64,000 nt of DNA from Nocardia panacis (GTDB lineage Bacteria; Actinomycetota; Actinomycetes; Mycobacteriales; Mycobacteriaceae): NCBI RefSeq assembly GCF_003598715.1, contig NZ_QZFU01000016.1, forward strand, positions 372,001-436,000, given 5' to 3'. A program made the position numbers and the translations under genes. Shown in pieces: positions 1-9,544 of the stretch (its first letter is position 1; each line of letters starts with the position of its first letter). Under the pieces are notes generated by a model. It was given only the letters and a program-made list of their open reading frames with translations. It searched no databases and was not told the DNA's origin.

Positions 1-588
1 CGCCAGTCCGATCAGGCGTTCATGCGGGCGGCCGAGATCCATCCGAGTCTGGACGGCTGGGTGGGCACCTTCCTCATGGCCTCGCACAACACCAAGATCG
101 TGCGCCGCAGCAATGGTCTGCTCGGCTGGGTGTACGGCAAGAACTTCCGCTACCGCGAGGTGCAGAGCGCGGGCGCGGCCCCGATCGCCCCGCTGGTGGC
201 CGCGGGCTTGGCGGGCGGGATCGTGGCCGCCGCGGCGGTGGGCGCGGTGCTGTCGCGGGTCGAGGTCGGACGCAAACTGCTGGACCGGATGCTGCCCGAA
301 CCGGGCACCGGCCCGAGCGAGCAGACTCGCCGCGGCGGCTGGTTCACCATGAAGACCTACGCGCACACCACCTCCGGCGCGAAATACCTGGCCACCTTCG
401 CCGGCCAGGGTGATCCCGGCTATCAGGCCACCTCGGTCATGCTCGGCGAGAGCGGACTGTGCCTGGCCTTCGATACCGATCGACTGCCCGAGGCCGCCGG
501 ACTGCTCACCCCGGCGACGGCGATGGGCGAGGCGCTCACCGAGCGGCTGCGCACCGCCGGGATGACCATCGAGGTGGAGCGGGTCTGA
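1..588 (+). CDS. Saccharopine dehydrogenase-like / trans-acting enoyl reductase family protein, C-terminal part
   Basis: The reading frame is open from base 1, so the gene starts outside the window; 195 codons remain. The protein carries a Gly/Ala-rich, hydrophobic stretch near codons 59-80 followed by a C-terminal alpha/beta part ending in IEVERV. This matches my memory of the C-terminal half of saccharopine dehydrogenase-like proteins of mycolate-producing actinobacteria (the Mycobacterium trans-acting enoyl reductase type), which act on lipids. The NAD-binding N-terminus is not visible, so the assignment rests on overall resemblance. An ATG at 22 is in frame but has no ribosome binding site and is probably internal. 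Confidence 0.6.
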   Translation, partial: RQSDQAFMRAAEIHPSLDGWVGTFLMASHNTKIVRRSNGLLGWVYGKNFRYREVQSAGAAPIAPLVAAGLAGGIVAAAAVGAVLSRVEVGRKLLDRMLPEPGTGPSEQTRRGGWFTMKTYAHTTSGAKYLATFAGQGDPGYQATSVMLGESGLCLAFDTDRLPEAAGLLTPATAMGEALTERLRTAGMTIEVERV

Positions 589-661
589 GGATGGACGCCT
601 CGGCGCGGCGGTGCGATGAATCTCGCGCGGCGCTCGATGAACGCACCCGCCGCGAATCGAG

Positions 662-1384
662 TCAGTGCCAATCCTGGTGGAACAGCCAGCGTCCCGACGG
701 GAACACGATCTCGTCCACCTGGATGACGCCGCCGTCGGCCGCGTAGCAGGTCAGTTCGTGAATCAGGACGGCCGAAGGTGTGCCGAGGCGCAGCGATTCG
801 ACTTCCTCGGCGGTGGCGAGCCTGGCGCGCATCCGACCGCGGGCGCGGACCGTGCGCTGCCCGGTGGCGACGGCCGGATCGCTCGGCAAATACTCGGCGA
901 CAAGCAGTTTCGGGGCGACGGCGGCGAGATTCGGCGGATACCAGGAGATCGCCAACTCGGTGCTGCCGGATTGGCTGGTGGCCAGCCGCTTGCGCATGAT
1001 CACGACCCCCTCGGCAGACAGACCCAGGACTTCGGCGATATGTTCGGGCGGGACGGCCATCGTGGCCGCCAACACCGTCATCTCGGGTGATTCGAGATAT
1101 GGGGTGCCGTAATGCCCTGTGCGGCCGTTGTGTTCGGATTCCACCGGCGACAGCGCACGATCGGCGACATAGGTGCCCGACCCGCGCCGCGACTCGACGA
1201 TCCCCTGCCTGCGCAGCGTATTCAGCGCCTTGGCCGCCGTGGGGCGGGCCACCCGCCAGCGCGCGGCCAGCACCCGTTCGGAGTCGACCTCGTCGCCCAC
1301 CACCAGCTCGCCGCGCTCGATCCGGTCCCGGATATCGTGGGCGATGCGCAGATATTTCGGGAGTACCGCTTCGAATTCGGGCAC
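662..1384 (-). CDS. GntR/HutC-family transcriptional regulator with UTRA domain
   Basis: A 240-residue protein. An N-terminal winged helix follows the GntR pattern: PKYLRIAHDIRDRI, then ARPTAAKALNTLRRQGIVESRRGSGTYV. A C-terminal effector domain of UTRA type begins near residue 70 and ends with VDEIVFPSGRWLFHQDWH. HutC-type members bind small ligands such as sugars, amino acids or nucleotides and repress nearby genes. I chose the GTG at 1384 because GAGG lies six bases upstream; a TTG at 1408 would add eight residues. It is convergent with the partial gene before it and divergent from the ESX module starting at 1553, which it might control, but no operator is obvious. Its ligand cannot be told from the sequence. 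Confidence 0.85.
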   Translation of the reverse strand: MPEFEAVLPKYLRIAHDIRDRIERGELVVGDEVDSERVLAARWRVARPTAAKALNTLRRQGIVESRRGSGTYVADRALSPVESEHNGRTGHYGTPYLESPEMTVLAATMAVPPEHIAEVLGLSAEGVVIMRKRLATSQSGSTELAISWYPPNLAAVAPKLLVAEYLPSDPAVATGQRTVRARGRMRARLATAEEVESLRLGTPSAVLIHELTCYAADGGVIQVDEIVFPSGRWLFHQDWH

Positions 1385-1552
1385 AGGACGCCTCGTTCTG
1401 TCTGGCAACCGTCACCTACTTCCCGAAGTCTAACAACGCCGCCTGTCCCGCCACACCGGCCGGGACACCCCTGTGGCACAAGCGGATATCGCGAGAGCAC
1501 ACCCCGGTAGAGTGCTGCGCAACGGTACGGCCGAGTGGAAGGGGGACCCCGG

Positions 1553-1945
1553 ATGCCAATGCCGGAGATAGGACAGGTCGCGGCGCGAGAACTGTACGCG
1601 GCGGCCACCGAAGCGGGCGGGGCGGACAGGTTCGAACTTTCCGGGGATGTCGCCGAGCGGCTCGCGGCGGCTTGCGACCAACTGGTTCGGGACCTGCAGC
1701 AGGCCAAGGCGACCGGTCATCTCGTGACCCAGGTGCGCGGGTTCCCGAATCTACCTACCGGACAGGGCCTCTCGCGCGGTTTCACCGCGAAAGGCGGCCA
1801 ATTGCTCGATCTGCTCACGGCATTCCAGGAGACGGCCCTGCTCTACAAGGCTGCCTACTTGGCCGCAGCGCAGCGACTCACCGCCGCGGACGCGGCCAAC
1901 AGCGCCGCGCTCGCGTTGATCGCCGATCATCTGGAGCCGTCGTGA
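1553..1945 (+). CDS. PE-like ESX-associated protein
   Basis: A 130-residue, Ala-rich, mostly helical protein with no cysteine, signal peptide or membrane segment, sized like the small partner of a PE/PPE pair. The ATG at 1553 is preceded by a strong GGAAGGGGG; a GTG at 1535 is in frame but would overlap that site. The stop codon overlaps the GTG of the next gene (GTGA), and that gene in turn overlaps an EspG-like gene, so the three are translationally coupled. From the family, PE-like and PPE-like proteins form helical heterodimers that EspG delivers to a type VII secretion system. The PE label here rests mainly on position and composition; sequence similarity to canonical PE proteins is weak. 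Confidence 0.6.
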   Translation: MPMPEIGQVAARELYAAATEAGGADRFELSGDVAERLAAACDQLVRDLQQAKATGHLVTQVRGFPNLPTGQGLSRGFTAKGGQLLDLLTAFQETALLYKAAYLAAAQRLTAADAANSAALALIADHLEPS

Positions 1946-2628
1946 ACGATCCGAACGGCGGCCCGGCGGGCGAGGCGCGGGCGAACGCCGAACGGCTGCG
2001 CACCCTACTGACGACCGAATCATCCAGCGCCGCGACTGATCCCGCGTACGCACCCGAACGCGAGCATTTCGGCGGCTACGACCACCGCGAGATCTGGGAC
2101 CTGGTGCGCGAGGAGCTCGATCCGGCCGCGCTCGGCGCCGTCGCCGCGGGGTGGCGCGCCGCCGCCGACGCCCTCGCCGCGGCCTTCCACACCTTCTCCG
2201 ACAGCACCGACCGCGAATTCGCGCACTGGGCGGGCCGATCCGCGACGGCGGCGCGCGCGGCCACCCGCGAATTCGTGCACACCGGTGCGGAAGCATCCGA
2301 GGCGTCGCGGGCGATACAGCGATTGATGGAACTCAATAGCGATGCCGCACAGACCATTCGCACCGCACTCGCGCCGCCGCCGGAGTACCGGCCGCTGACC
2401 GATCCGGCGGCCGAGGTGGCGCACGGCGGCCGACGCCGCATGGAATACGACATCGCCGCGGCCGCCGCGCAGGCCGACGCACAGGACACCATGACCTACC
2501 TCTACACCCCCACCATGCCCGCCACCGGCGACCGCGTGCCGCGCCTGGGCAGCCCGCCCGCCACCATCGCCCCCAATCCGGACCCGCCGCATACCGGTCC
2601 GCCCAGCGGCGGAGGCGGCGCGCGGTGA
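1942..2628 (+). CDS. PPE-like ESX-associated protein
   Basis: A 228-residue protein starting at a GTG that overlaps the preceding stop. Residues about 30-125 are helical with a motif typical of the PPE/WXG superfamily: HFGGYDHREIWDLV, then a long helix and FAHWAGRSATAARAATREFV, where WAG stands at the WxG-type turn. The C-terminal tail is Pro/Gly rich and disordered. It lies between a PE-like and an EspG-like gene with 4-base overlaps on both sides, which supports a co-folded secreted pair with its chaperone. It lacks the literal Pro-Pro-Glu start of mycobacterial PPE proteins. No secretion motif is certain. Confidence 0.65.
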   Translation: MNDPNGGPAGEARANAERLRTLLTTESSSAATDPAYAPEREHFGGYDHREIWDLVREELDPAALGAVAAGWRAAADALAAAFHTFSDSTDREFAHWAGRSATAARAATREFVHTGAEASEASRAIQRLMELNSDAAQTIRTALAPPPEYRPLTDPAAEVAHGGRRRMEYDIAAAAAQADAQDTMTYLYTPTMPATGDRVPRLGSPPATIAPNPDPPHTGPPSGGGGAR

Positions 2629-3347
2629 AATGGGTGCTCACCCCGGACGAATTCACCCACGTCTGGGCCAACGAAACCGGCCTCGAACGCCGCCCCTACC
2701 CGATCAACCTGGTGCAGGCCAATACGGTGCGCACCGAAAACGATTACACCGCACTACGTTTGCCGCAGCGCTTCGGGAAGCACGCCGATCCCGAGCTCAC
2801 TGCGGCGCTCACCCTGTGCACCAGACGCGACGCCACCGCGCTCACCGTGTCCGGAGTGCGCGCCCCCCGCGCCCCGCACACCGAGCAAGATGAGCGGACT
2901 CTCGCCTTCGCCGCCGCCATCGACAATCACGCGGCCATCCTCATCGCCACCCCGGATTTCGTGACCGTGCTGATGGTGCACACCCGCGCCCTCGGCGAAC
3001 ATCTGGTCGCGATCATCGGTTCGGCCCCCGCCGGGCGGCTCGCCCCGATGCGCGAACCGCAGGAAGCGGTGCTCGGCCCGGATCGCGCGCCCGCTCCCGT
3101 CGCCGATCCGCCCGCGGGCGCGGATCACTTCCGCCACACCCTGTGCCAACCCGTCGACGGTCGCGGCTTTATCACCGTCACCGTCGATCCGGACAATCCG
3201 GTCTCCCCGGCCACCCGGCACCGCACCTGGCTCGACTTCACCGGCGACGGACGCTACCTGCTCACCACCGCGCAGGAGATGGCGCTCACCCCGATCTCCG
3301 ACACCGATTTCGCCGCGGAACTGCTGCGCCTGGCCCATATTCGCTGA
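2625..3347 (+). CDS. EspG-family ESX secretion chaperone
   Basis: A 240-residue cytosolic protein. It begins MKWVLTPDEFTHVWANETG, the usual EspG opening (W, L/T, F, W), followed by RPYPINL, alternating beta strands and a C-terminal domain beginning around residue 150. From the family, EspG binds the tip of PE-PPE heterodimers and keeps them soluble until secretion by the matching ESX machine. The GTG start at 2625 overlaps the preceding stop (GTGA), which gives 1:1 coupling with the PPE-like gene. A second EspG-like gene lies at 51432-52208. No ESX core component (EccB, EccC, EccD, MycP) is in the window, so this module must work with a system encoded elsewhere. Confidence 0.75.
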   Translation: MKWVLTPDEFTHVWANETGLERRPYPINLVQANTVRTENDYTALRLPQRFGKHADPELTAALTLCTRRDATALTVSGVRAPRAPHTEQDERTLAFAAAIDNHAAILIATPDFVTVLMVHTRALGEHLVAIIGSAPAGRLAPMREPQEAVLGPDRAPAPVADPPAGADHFRHTLCQPVDGRGFITVTVDPDNPVSPATRHRTWLDFTGDGRYLLTTAQEMALTPISDTDFAAELLRLAHIR

Positions 3348-3434
3348 TCCGACCCGCGCGTCTCGTCGATCATTCGCCGGTGCATCAACCCTGTCCTGCG
3401 CGACTTCCGCCCGAACGCGTGATAGTTCTGGGAG

Positions 3435-4280
3435 ATGACCACTCACTGGTCGCGTCCCGCCACCAAGGCCCTGCGGGCCGACGGCTTGCGGATCGCGGAG
3501 CTGGATACTTCGGGCACGCCCGGTTTCAAGGGCGGCAAAAAGGCGGGGAAGGAGCTGCTGGCCGAACGCACGGGCGTGCTGTCGGACCTGCAGGAGAAGC
3601 TCTACGCCAACGGCCGCTCCGGCGACCCCCGCAATGTGCTGCTGGTGCTTCAGGGCATGGACACCGCGGGCAAGGGCGGTATCGTGCGCCACGTCATCGG
3701 GTCCGTGGATCCGCAGGGCGTGGACCATGCCGCCTTCGGCCCGCCGACCACCGAGGAGAAGCGCCACCACTTCCTGTGGCGCATCCGCAAGCAACTGCCG
3801 CGCGGCGGCCAGCTCGGCGTGTTCGACCGGTCGCACTACGAGGACGTGCTGGTGGTGCGGGTGCACAATCTGGTCGCGCCCGAGGTGTGGGGCAAGCGGT
3901 ACGCCGAAATCAACGCCTTCGAAAGGGAATTGGTCGACGAGGGCGCCACACTGGTCAAGGTGGCGATGTTCGTCTCGCTCGACGAGCAGAAGAATCGTCT
4001 GCGCGAGCGGTTGGAACGACCGGACAAATTCTGGAAATTCAGTCCGAACGATATCGAGGAGCGCGCCTTCTGGCCCAGCTATCAGCAGGCCTACCAGGTC
4101 ATGCTGGATCGCACCAGCACCGATTGCGCGCCCTGGTATGTACTGCCCGCCGACAACAAATGGTTCTCCCGGCTGGCGGTGACCGAACTGCTCATCAACG
4201 CGCTGGAGGGGCTGAAACTCGATTGGCCTGCGGCGCGATTCGATGTGGCCGAGCAAACGCGGCTGCTGGATCGTTCCTGA
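3435..4280 (+). CDS. ppk2: Polyphosphate kinase 2 (PPK2) family phosphotransferase
   Basis: A 281-residue single-domain protein of the short PPK2 class. Walker A is GMDTAGKGG at residues 74-82, Walker B is within DRSHYEDV near residue 130, and the lid contains RPDKFWKFSPNDIEER. All the catalytic landmarks of polyphosphate:nucleotide phosphotransferases are present. The enzyme moves phosphate between inorganic polyphosphate and nucleoside mono- or diphosphates in the cytosol. The ATG at 3435 follows CTGGGAG. It stands alone, with about 100 bases to the next gene on the same strand. Which nucleotide it prefers cannot be read from motifs alone. Confidence 0.93.
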   Translation: MTTHWSRPATKALRADGLRIAELDTSGTPGFKGGKKAGKELLAERTGVLSDLQEKLYANGRSGDPRNVLLVLQGMDTAGKGGIVRHVIGSVDPQGVDHAAFGPPTTEEKRHHFLWRIRKQLPRGGQLGVFDRSHYEDVLVVRVHNLVAPEVWGKRYAEINAFERELVDEGATLVKVAMFVSLDEQKNRLRERLERPDKFWKFSPNDIEERAFWPSYQQAYQVMLDRTSTDCAPWYVLPADNKWFSRLAVTELLINALEGLKLDWPAARFDVAEQTRLLDRS

Positions 4281-4383
4281 TAGCGGGTGCTCCCACAGGC
4301 CGGACGCGCCGGGAATGCTTTCCGGAACTACCATCGTGTCGGCAGGCAACCCGCAGGCGAGCGAAAGGCGTGGTGAACGCACG

Positions 4384-5157
4384 GTGAGCAAGAATCCGGG
4401 TCGGAAAAAGAGTGCTGCGCTGACCAAGGTGCAGGGCGCCGACCGAAATCGGACCATCCTCATTCAGGTCGCGGTCGCCGCGGTGCTGATCGGCCTGGTC
4501 GCCGCGATCGGCGTCGGTATCGCGATCAAGAAGGCCCGCCGCGACGATCCCGGCCCGACGCCGGAGATCGCCGCGAGCAAGAGCACCACCGAACTCGCCG
4601 CCTCCATCACCGATACCGGGGCCATCCGGTTGAGCAAGCCGGGCGCGAAGGTCACCGTGCGCATGATCGCCGACCTGCAGTGCCCCGCGTGCAAGACCTT
4701 CGAGGGCGCCAACTCGCAGGTGCTCGAGGACACGGTGAAGTCCGGCACCTCCGCGATCGAATACAACATCATCTCGTTCCTGGACCAGGCCTCGGGCGGC
4801 ACCGAGTACTCCTCGCGCGCGGCGAACGCAGCCTACGTCCTGGCCGGAACCGATCCGACGAAATTCCAGGATTGGCTCGCGCGCATGTACGCCCAGCAGC
4901 CGCCCGAGGGCGCGACGGGTCTGCCCGACAGCACGATCATTCAGATCGCCAAGGACGCGGGCTACAACGACGCCGATATCACCAAGGACATCACCGACCG
5001 CAAATACGACAAATTCGTGAAGGCCCGCACCAAGGACGTCTTCGCGACCGGGGTCAAGTCCACCCCGACCGTGTACATCAATGGCAAGCAGCTCAGCGGT
5101 CAGGCCATGGCGGGCGGGCTCGGTCCGGCCATCCAGGCCGCTGCGGGCGCGCAATAG
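4384..5157 (+). CDS. Membrane-anchored DsbA-like thiol:disulfide oxidoreductase
   Basis: A 257-residue protein with a positively charged N-terminus, one membrane segment at about residues 25-47, and an extracytoplasmic thioredoxin fold. The active site is CPAC at residues 100-103 (context ADLQCPACKTFEG) and the cis-proline lies in KSTPTVYINGKQL. It introduces disulfides into exported proteins. The GTG at 4384 was chosen because the upstream frame has no start near a binding site and this start puts the membrane anchor at the N-terminus. The next gene, 19 bases on, encodes the VKOR partner that would reoxidise it. The same pair (Rv2969c-Rv2968c, from memory) exists in M. tuberculosis. Confidence 0.92.
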   Translation: MSKNPGRKKSAALTKVQGADRNRTILIQVAVAAVLIGLVAAIGVGIAIKKARRDDPGPTPEIAASKSTTELAASITDTGAIRLSKPGAKVTVRMIADLQCPACKTFEGANSQVLEDTVKSGTSAIEYNIISFLDQASGGTEYSSRAANAAYVLAGTDPTKFQDWLARMYAQQPPEGATGLPDSTIIQIAKDAGYNDADITKDITDRKYDKFVKARTKDVFATGVKSTPTVYINGKQLSGQAMAGGLGPAIQAAAGAQ

Positions 5158-5176
5158 GCAGGGTCGGGAGACGAGT

Positions 5177-5743
5177 GTGAACACGGCAGCGGCGCGCGCA
5201 GGCTGGATAGTGCTGATCGGGGGGCTCGCGGGCTGGCTCGCGGCCGTCGCGCTGACCATCGAGCGCTTCAAACTGCTGGTCGATCCGAGCTACACACCCT
5301 CGTGCAGTATCAATCCGATCCTGTCCTGCGGTTCGGTGATGGTGACCGAGCAGGCGGCCGTGTTCGGATTCCCCAATCCGATCATCGGCGTCGTCGGATT
5401 CTCGGTGGTGGTCACGCTGGGTGTCCTGGTGGTGGCCGGTGTCGGTCTGCCGCGCTGGATCTGGGGCGGGCTGTGGCTCGGCACCGTCTTCGGTATCGGC
5501 TTCATCTGCTGGCTGATCTTCGAGAGCCTGTACCGGATCAACGCGCTGTGCCCGTACTGCATGGTGGTGTGGACGATCATCGCCCCGCTGTTCGCGGTGG
5601 CCACCGAACAGACCTTCGGCGGGACGCGCGGACCGCTGCGGGTGCTGGCCGAATGGCGCTGGACGCTGGTGGCGCTGTTCTACGCGGTGGTGGTGGTGCT
5701 GATCTTCCTGCGTTTCCAGGACTACTGGCTCTCGCTGGTCTGA
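5177..5743 (+). CDS. Vitamin K epoxide reductase (VKOR) family membrane protein
   Basis: A 188-residue membrane protein with four or five hydrophobic helices. The conserved cysteines are visible: SCSINPILSCGSVM in the first loop and the redox CPYC in NALCPYCMVVW. Bacterial VKOR passes electrons from DsbA-like proteins to menaquinone, so it regenerates the oxidant encoded just upstream. The GTG at 5177 follows a GGGAG-like sequence. The gene ends 13 bases before the convergent serine protease gene. Family and partner are both clear. Confidence 0.93.
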   Translation: MNTAAARAGWIVLIGGLAGWLAAVALTIERFKLLVDPSYTPSCSINPILSCGSVMVTEQAAVFGFPNPIIGVVGFSVVVTLGVLVVAGVGLPRWIWGGLWLGTVFGIGFICWLIFESLYRINALCPYCMVVWTIIAPLFAVATEQTFGGTRGPLRVLAEWRWTLVALFYAVVVVLIFLRFQDYWLSLV

Positions 5744-5756
5744 CTCGGGTTTCGGA

Positions 5757-6845
5757 TCAGCTCGGTGTGCCGAGCGCGAGGACCACGGCGACGGTGCGCG
5801 GCAGGCCCGACCCGGCCGCGGCGACTCCCAAGCGCACCGTCTCGCCGGGTTTGCGCACATTGATCGCGGCGCGCAGCGCACTCGCCGTGGTGATGGCGTG
5901 GCCGTCGAGTTCCGTGATCACCTCGCCCTCGGTCAGACCCGCCACCTGCGCGGGCAGACCGGACACCGCCACATCGATGCGCGCACCCCACGGCGCGTCG
6001 GAGACCAGCACACCGAGGGTGGCCGTCGGACCGATGTGCACCGTATCGGTCGGCGCGCCGGAGCGGATCTGCTCGACGACGCGCATGGCCACATCGATCG
6101 GCACCGCGTAACCGCTCGGCGTGCGCCCGGTCGCCCGTCCCGCGTCACCCGAGGCGGCGGCCACCACCCCCACCACCGCTCCGCCCCGATCGGCCAGTGC
6201 GCCGCCGGACTGGCCCGAACTCACCGCGGCCGCAACCTCGAGCATGCCGCGCAGGGGTTTTCGGCTCATATCCGCGGCATTGACCGCGACAATGGTGCTG
6301 TTCAGATCGGTGACCGTGCCGCCGACGGCGGTCGGGGTGCCGCCCGCGCCGCCCGCATTGCCGATGGCCAGCACCTCGTCGCGCACCCGCAGATCGGCGG
6401 AGGCGCCGATGCGGGCGGTCGTCAGGTCGGCCGCGCCCGCCAGTTCGAGCAGCGCGATATCGGCGGCGGCGTCGTAGCCGAGCACGGTGGCGGCGTAGCT
6501 GCGGCCGTTCCCGACATCGGTGACCTTGACGGTATCCGCGCCCTTGACCACGTGATGGCTGGTGAGCACCTGCCCTTCGGCGGTGAGCACGATCCCGGAC
6601 CCGGCCGCGCCGAGGCCGAAGGGCCGGGTGGAGGCATTGATATGCACCAGCGCCGGATCCACCACGGCCTGCACATAGCCGGGATCCAGCGGGGCCGAGG
6701 CCAGCGTGATCGGGGCCGCGCGGTCATCGGCGGTGAATTCGGGCACCCCGCCGCGCAAGCCGAGAAATGCGGCCAGTGCCAGCAGCGCGGCGACAAGAAG
6801 GGCCAGGACCCGACCGCCGCCGGAGGTTCGCCTGCCGTCGTCCAT
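5757..6845 (-). CDS. Membrane-anchored trypsin-like (HtrA/S1C) serine protease with PDZ domain
   Basis: A 362-residue protein: short charged N-terminus, one membrane segment at about residues 12-32, then a chymotrypsin-fold protease. The triad is readable as His98 (LTSHHVVKG), Asp129 ([10 protein letters not shown]) and Ser213 (SSGQSGGAL). A PDZ-like domain occupies roughly the last 90 residues, with [13 protein letters not shown]. Such proteins act outside the membrane in protein quality control or processing. GGGAG precedes the ATG at 6845, so I prefer it to the ATG at 6893, which has no binding site. The gene is divergent from the alcohol dehydrogenase gene at 7027. The substrate is unknown. 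Confidence 0.88.
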   Translation of the reverse strand: MDDGRRTSGGGRVLALLVAALLALAAFLGLRGGVPEFTADDRAAPITLASAPLDPGYVQAVVDPALVHINASTRPFGLGAAGSGIVLTAEGQVLTSHHVVKGADTVKVTDVGNGRSYAATVLGYDAAADIALLELAGAADLTTARIGASADLRVRDEVLAIGNAGGAGGTPTAVGGTVTDLNSTIVAVNAADMSRKPLRGMLEVAAAVSSGQSGGALADRGGAVVGVVAAASGDAGRATGRTPSGYAVPIDVAMRVVEQIRSGAPTDTVHIGPTATLGVLVSDAPWGARIDVAVSGLPAQVAGLTEGEVITELDGHAITTASALRAAINVRKPGETVRLGVAAAGSGLPRTVAVVLALGTPS

Positions 6846-7026
6846 GGCGCTCCCATCGTCGACGACGCTGCCGAATTCCCGCAGCGCATCCATTGTCGCC
6901 GCAGACGCGCCACCGCGATCGGGAATCGGCCATCGCGGGCCGGACCCACATCCGAGGCACCGCTACGACCTGGGCGAATCCGCCCCCGGTCGACAATGGC
7001 ATCCATGCGGCGGTAGGCATAGAAGC

Positions 7027-8079
7027 ATGACCACCGCTGCTGCCTATGCCATCACCGCGCCCGACGGCTCCTTCGAGAAGGTCTCCATCGAGCGGCGCGA
7101 CCTGGGTCCGCACGACGTGCTGATCGACATCAAATACGCGGGCATCTGTCACTCCGATATCCACACCGCCCGCAACGAATGGCACGGCACCAGCTACCCG
7201 TGTGTGCCCGGTCACGAGATCGCGGGGCTGGTCGCGGGCGTCGGCTCCGCGGTCCAGAAGTTCAAGATCGGCGACCGGGTCGGCGTCGGCTGCCTGGTGA
7301 ACTCCTGCGGCAAATGCGGCCCGTGCCTGGCCGACGAGGAGCAGTACTGTCTCAACGGCCCGATCTGGACCTACAACAACCCGGTCGAGGAATCGGTGCA
7401 GGTGGGCGGGATCACCTTCGGCGGCTACTCGACCGAGATCGTGGTGACCGAGCAGTTCGTGCTCTCGATACCGGAGGGTATCGGCCTGGATGTGGCCGCG
7501 CCGCTGCTGTGCGCGGGCGCCACGCTCTACTCGCCGCTGCGGCACTGGGAGGCCGGGCCGGGCAAGCAGGTCGCGATCATCGGCATGGGCGGCCTCGGCC
7601 ACGTCGGGGTGAAGATCGCCGCCGCCATGGGCGCGGAGGTGACCGTGCTGAGCCAGTCGCTGCGCAAGCGCGAGGACGGCCTGCGCCTCGGGGCCTCCCA
7701 CTACCACGCCACCAGCGACCGCCAGACCTTCCGCGAACTGCGCGGCCGCTTCGACCTCATTGTCAATACCGTCTCGGCCGACCTGCCGATCGACGACTAC
7801 CTGAAGCTGCTCTCGCTCAACGGCACCATGGTGCTGCTCGGTCTGCCCGACGCCGCACTGACGGTGCGGGCCAACACCCTCGCCACTCGCCGCCGCGCGC
7901 TGGCGGGCTCGATGATCGCGGGTATCGCCCAGACCCAGGAGATGCTGAATTTCTGTGCGGCGCACGGGATCGGCGCGGAGATCGAGGTGATCTCCGCCGA
8001 CGAGATCGACGGCGCGTACGACCGGGTGATGGCCAGCGATGTGCAGTACCGCTTCGTCATCGACGTGGCGACGATGTGA
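7027..8079 (+). CDS. Zinc-dependent NAD(P) alcohol dehydrogenase (cinnamyl-alcohol/AdhC type)
   Basis: A 350-residue medium-chain dehydrogenase. Catalytic zinc ligands are seen in [15 protein letters not shown] and PLLCAGAT; the structural zinc cluster is [15 protein letters not shown]. The Rossmann motif is [11 protein letters not shown]. Members of this group reduce aldehydes with NADPH or oxidise alcohols. The sequence resembles mycobacterial AdhC from memory. The ATG at 7027 is short of a perfect Shine-Dalgarno sequence, but the protein begins at the usual place for the family. A strong 16-bp hairpin follows the stop codon. Confidence 0.92.
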   Translation: MTTAAAYAITAPDGSFEKVSIERRDLGPHDVLIDIKYAGICHSDIHTARNEWHGTSYPCVPGHEIAGLVAGVGSAVQKFKIGDRVGVGCLVNSCGKCGPCLADEEQYCLNGPIWTYNNPVEESVQVGGITFGGYSTEIVVTEQFVLSIPEGIGLDVAAPLLCAGATLYSPLRHWEAGPGKQVAIIGMGGLGHVGVKIAAAMGAEVTVLSQSLRKREDGLRLGASHYHATSDRQTFRELRGRFDLIVNTVSADLPIDDYLKLLSLNGTMVLLGLPDAALTVRANTLATRRRALAGSMIAGIAQTQEMLNFCAAHGIGAEIEVISADEIDGAYDRVMASDVQYRFVIDVATM

Positions 8080-8084
8080 TCGGT

Positions 8085-8119
8085 CGTCTTCCGCTGCCCG
8101 CATCGGGCAGCGGAAGACG
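8085..8119 (+). terminator. Intrinsic terminator hairpin after the alcohol dehydrogenase gene
   Basis: A perfect 16-bp stem (CGTCTTCCGCTGCCCG at 8085-8100 pairing with 8104-8119) with a 3-base loop starts six bases after the stop codon. No T tract follows, which is common for actinobacterial terminators. Confidence 0.85.
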
Positions 8120-8139
8120 GTGCGGGACGGGCATTGTCG

Positions 8140-8197
8140 CCGATGGGCGTAGCCGCCCGAAAGCCCGCGCACGGTCGGAGCGGAGGCGAAGGTACGC
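8140..8197 (-). repeat. Intergenic repeat family A, single copy (minus orientation)
   Basis: Read on the minus strand this segment runs TAGGCGTACCTTCGCCTCCG, then the GCGCGGG and GGCTACGCCCAT blocks. It matches, with substitutions, the tandem elements at 46465-46588 and 47187-47384. It sits between the adh terminator and the 3' end of the PapA-like gene. Confidence 0.65.
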
Positions 8198-9502
8198 CTA
8201 GTCGGCCAGTACTGTCGCGCACACCCGGTCCAACCGGGCGACGAGGGCGGCACCGAGATCGGCCATCCAAGGGTGGCCGTATTCGGCCGAGTCGTACTCC
8301 ATTTGGATGGTCAGCCGCTCGCCCACGGTGAATACCGACAGTTTGGGCGGCATCCCCGGTGCGACGGCGTAGATGTCGTCGCGCACGAACCGCAACTCGT
8401 CCGGCAGCGAATGCGCTTGCACCAGACCCATATTCGACAGGGCGAAGGTGGGCGGCGCGCCCAGGATCGCGGCGGTGAACGCGTCGAGCGGCTCCTGCGA
8501 GGCACGCAGGAACAGCGCCGGGAACCGAGTATCCTTGGCGACCCGCATCCCCTCGGCCACCTCACGGCCGAGCGCGATCGGGTCATCGTCGCGATCCACC
8601 GCGACCAGCGTCCCCGTGCCCGACGCGCAGTTGACGACCGTCTCGGCCGCCACCCTCGGCCACAGTTCGTAGCGCAGATCGACCGCGTGCCCGCACATCA
8701 GCGGCAGCTTCCCGGCGCCGGGCGTCAGCCGATCGCGCACGGCCGCCAGTGCCACGCCGGTGAGTAGGCTGTTGACCGAGATCCCGTGCTGCCGAGCGGT
8801 ATTCATGAGTTCGGTGGTGCGTTCGGGGCTCAGCTCGATGCGGCGCAGTCCGAGTCTGCCGCAGGGGTCGTTGCTCACACCGCCCGTGGGGAGGCGCCGA
8901 GGCGCGTCCGAAGGCGCCATGGCCGCGGCCCCGGCGCGCACGCCCGCGAGGAACAGTTCGATCTCCGCCCGCGTGGTGACCTCGGCGAGCCGAATATCGA
9001 CCGCGCCCGGCAGTTGATCGGAAAAGGTTCGCGGCAGCGGGATTCCCGCGACGTAGGCGGTGTAGCGCCGCCACATCTGCTCCAGCAGCGCGAAGGCCGA
9101 GCGGCCGTCGGCGATGCCGTGGTGGATGCTCAGCACCACCTGGTCCACACCGTCGCGGCGCAGCACCTGCGCCTGGAACAGGCCCGCGTCCCAGTCCGGC
9201 CGGGAGTTCGTCAGCCGCCGGTATTCCTCGGGTCCGCCGTCGCGCACCGCGAACGGTACGCGGTAGTCGTCATCGATGCGGAAATGCGGTGCACCGTTCA
9301 CCTCGACGACCCGGCTGCGCAGCAGTGGATGTCCGGCGGCCAGATCGGCGAGCACCTGCCGCAGGATGTCGGGGTCCAGGGCGCCGCGCACGGTGGTGCC
9401 GATATAGAGCGGCAGGCCGAGGACGGGCACGCTGCCCAGGTGGGGCGCGGCCGCGAGGAAGTAGGCGGACTCGAACGGGGAGAGCGGACGCTGGGTGGCC
9501 AT
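8198..9502 (-). CDS. PapA-like acyltransferase (condensation-domain superfamily)
   Basis: A 434-residue protein of the family that includes polyketide-associated acyltransferases and phthiocerol dimycocerosyl transferase. The catalytic HHxxxDG motif is present as HHGIADG (His127, His128, Asp132), in VVLSIHHGIADGRSAF. It should transfer an acyl group from a CoA or carrier-protein donor to a hydroxyl or amine acceptor to build a lipid. The ATG at 9502 is chosen since family members begin near MATQRPLSPFE; an upstream ATG at 9541 would run into the promoter. No polyketide synthase is nearby, so donor and acceptor are unknown. It is divergent from a TetR gene with an operator-like palindrome between them. 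Confidence 0.85.
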   Translation of the reverse strand: MATQRPLSPFESAYFLAAAPHLGSVPVLGLPLYIGTTVRGALDPDILRQVLADLAAGHPLLRSRVVEVNGAPHFRIDDDYRVPFAVRDGGPEEYRRLTNSRPDWDAGLFQAQVLRRDGVDQVVLSIHHGIADGRSAFALLEQMWRRYTAYVAGIPLPRTFSDQLPGAVDIRLAEVTTRAEIELFLAGVRAGAAAMAPSDAPRRLPTGGVSNDPCGRLGLRRIELSPERTTELMNTARQHGISVNSLLTGVALAAVRDRLTPGAGKLPLMCGHAVDLRYELWPRVAAETVVNCASGTGTLVAVDRDDDPIALGREVAEGMRVAKDTRFPALFLRASQEPLDAFTAAILGAPPTFALSNMGLVQAHSLPDELRFVRDDIYAVAPGMPPKLSVFTVGERLTIQMEYDSAEYGHPWMADLGAALVARLDRVCATVLAD

Positions 9503-9544
9503 GGTGTCACTTCCGGGTAGATGTTCGGACACGCCCACCATATA

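Noticed and set aside
2754..4463. A 569-codon minus-strand frame
   Set aside because: Overlaps EspG, PPK2 and DsbA genes in antisense; no recognisable protein features.
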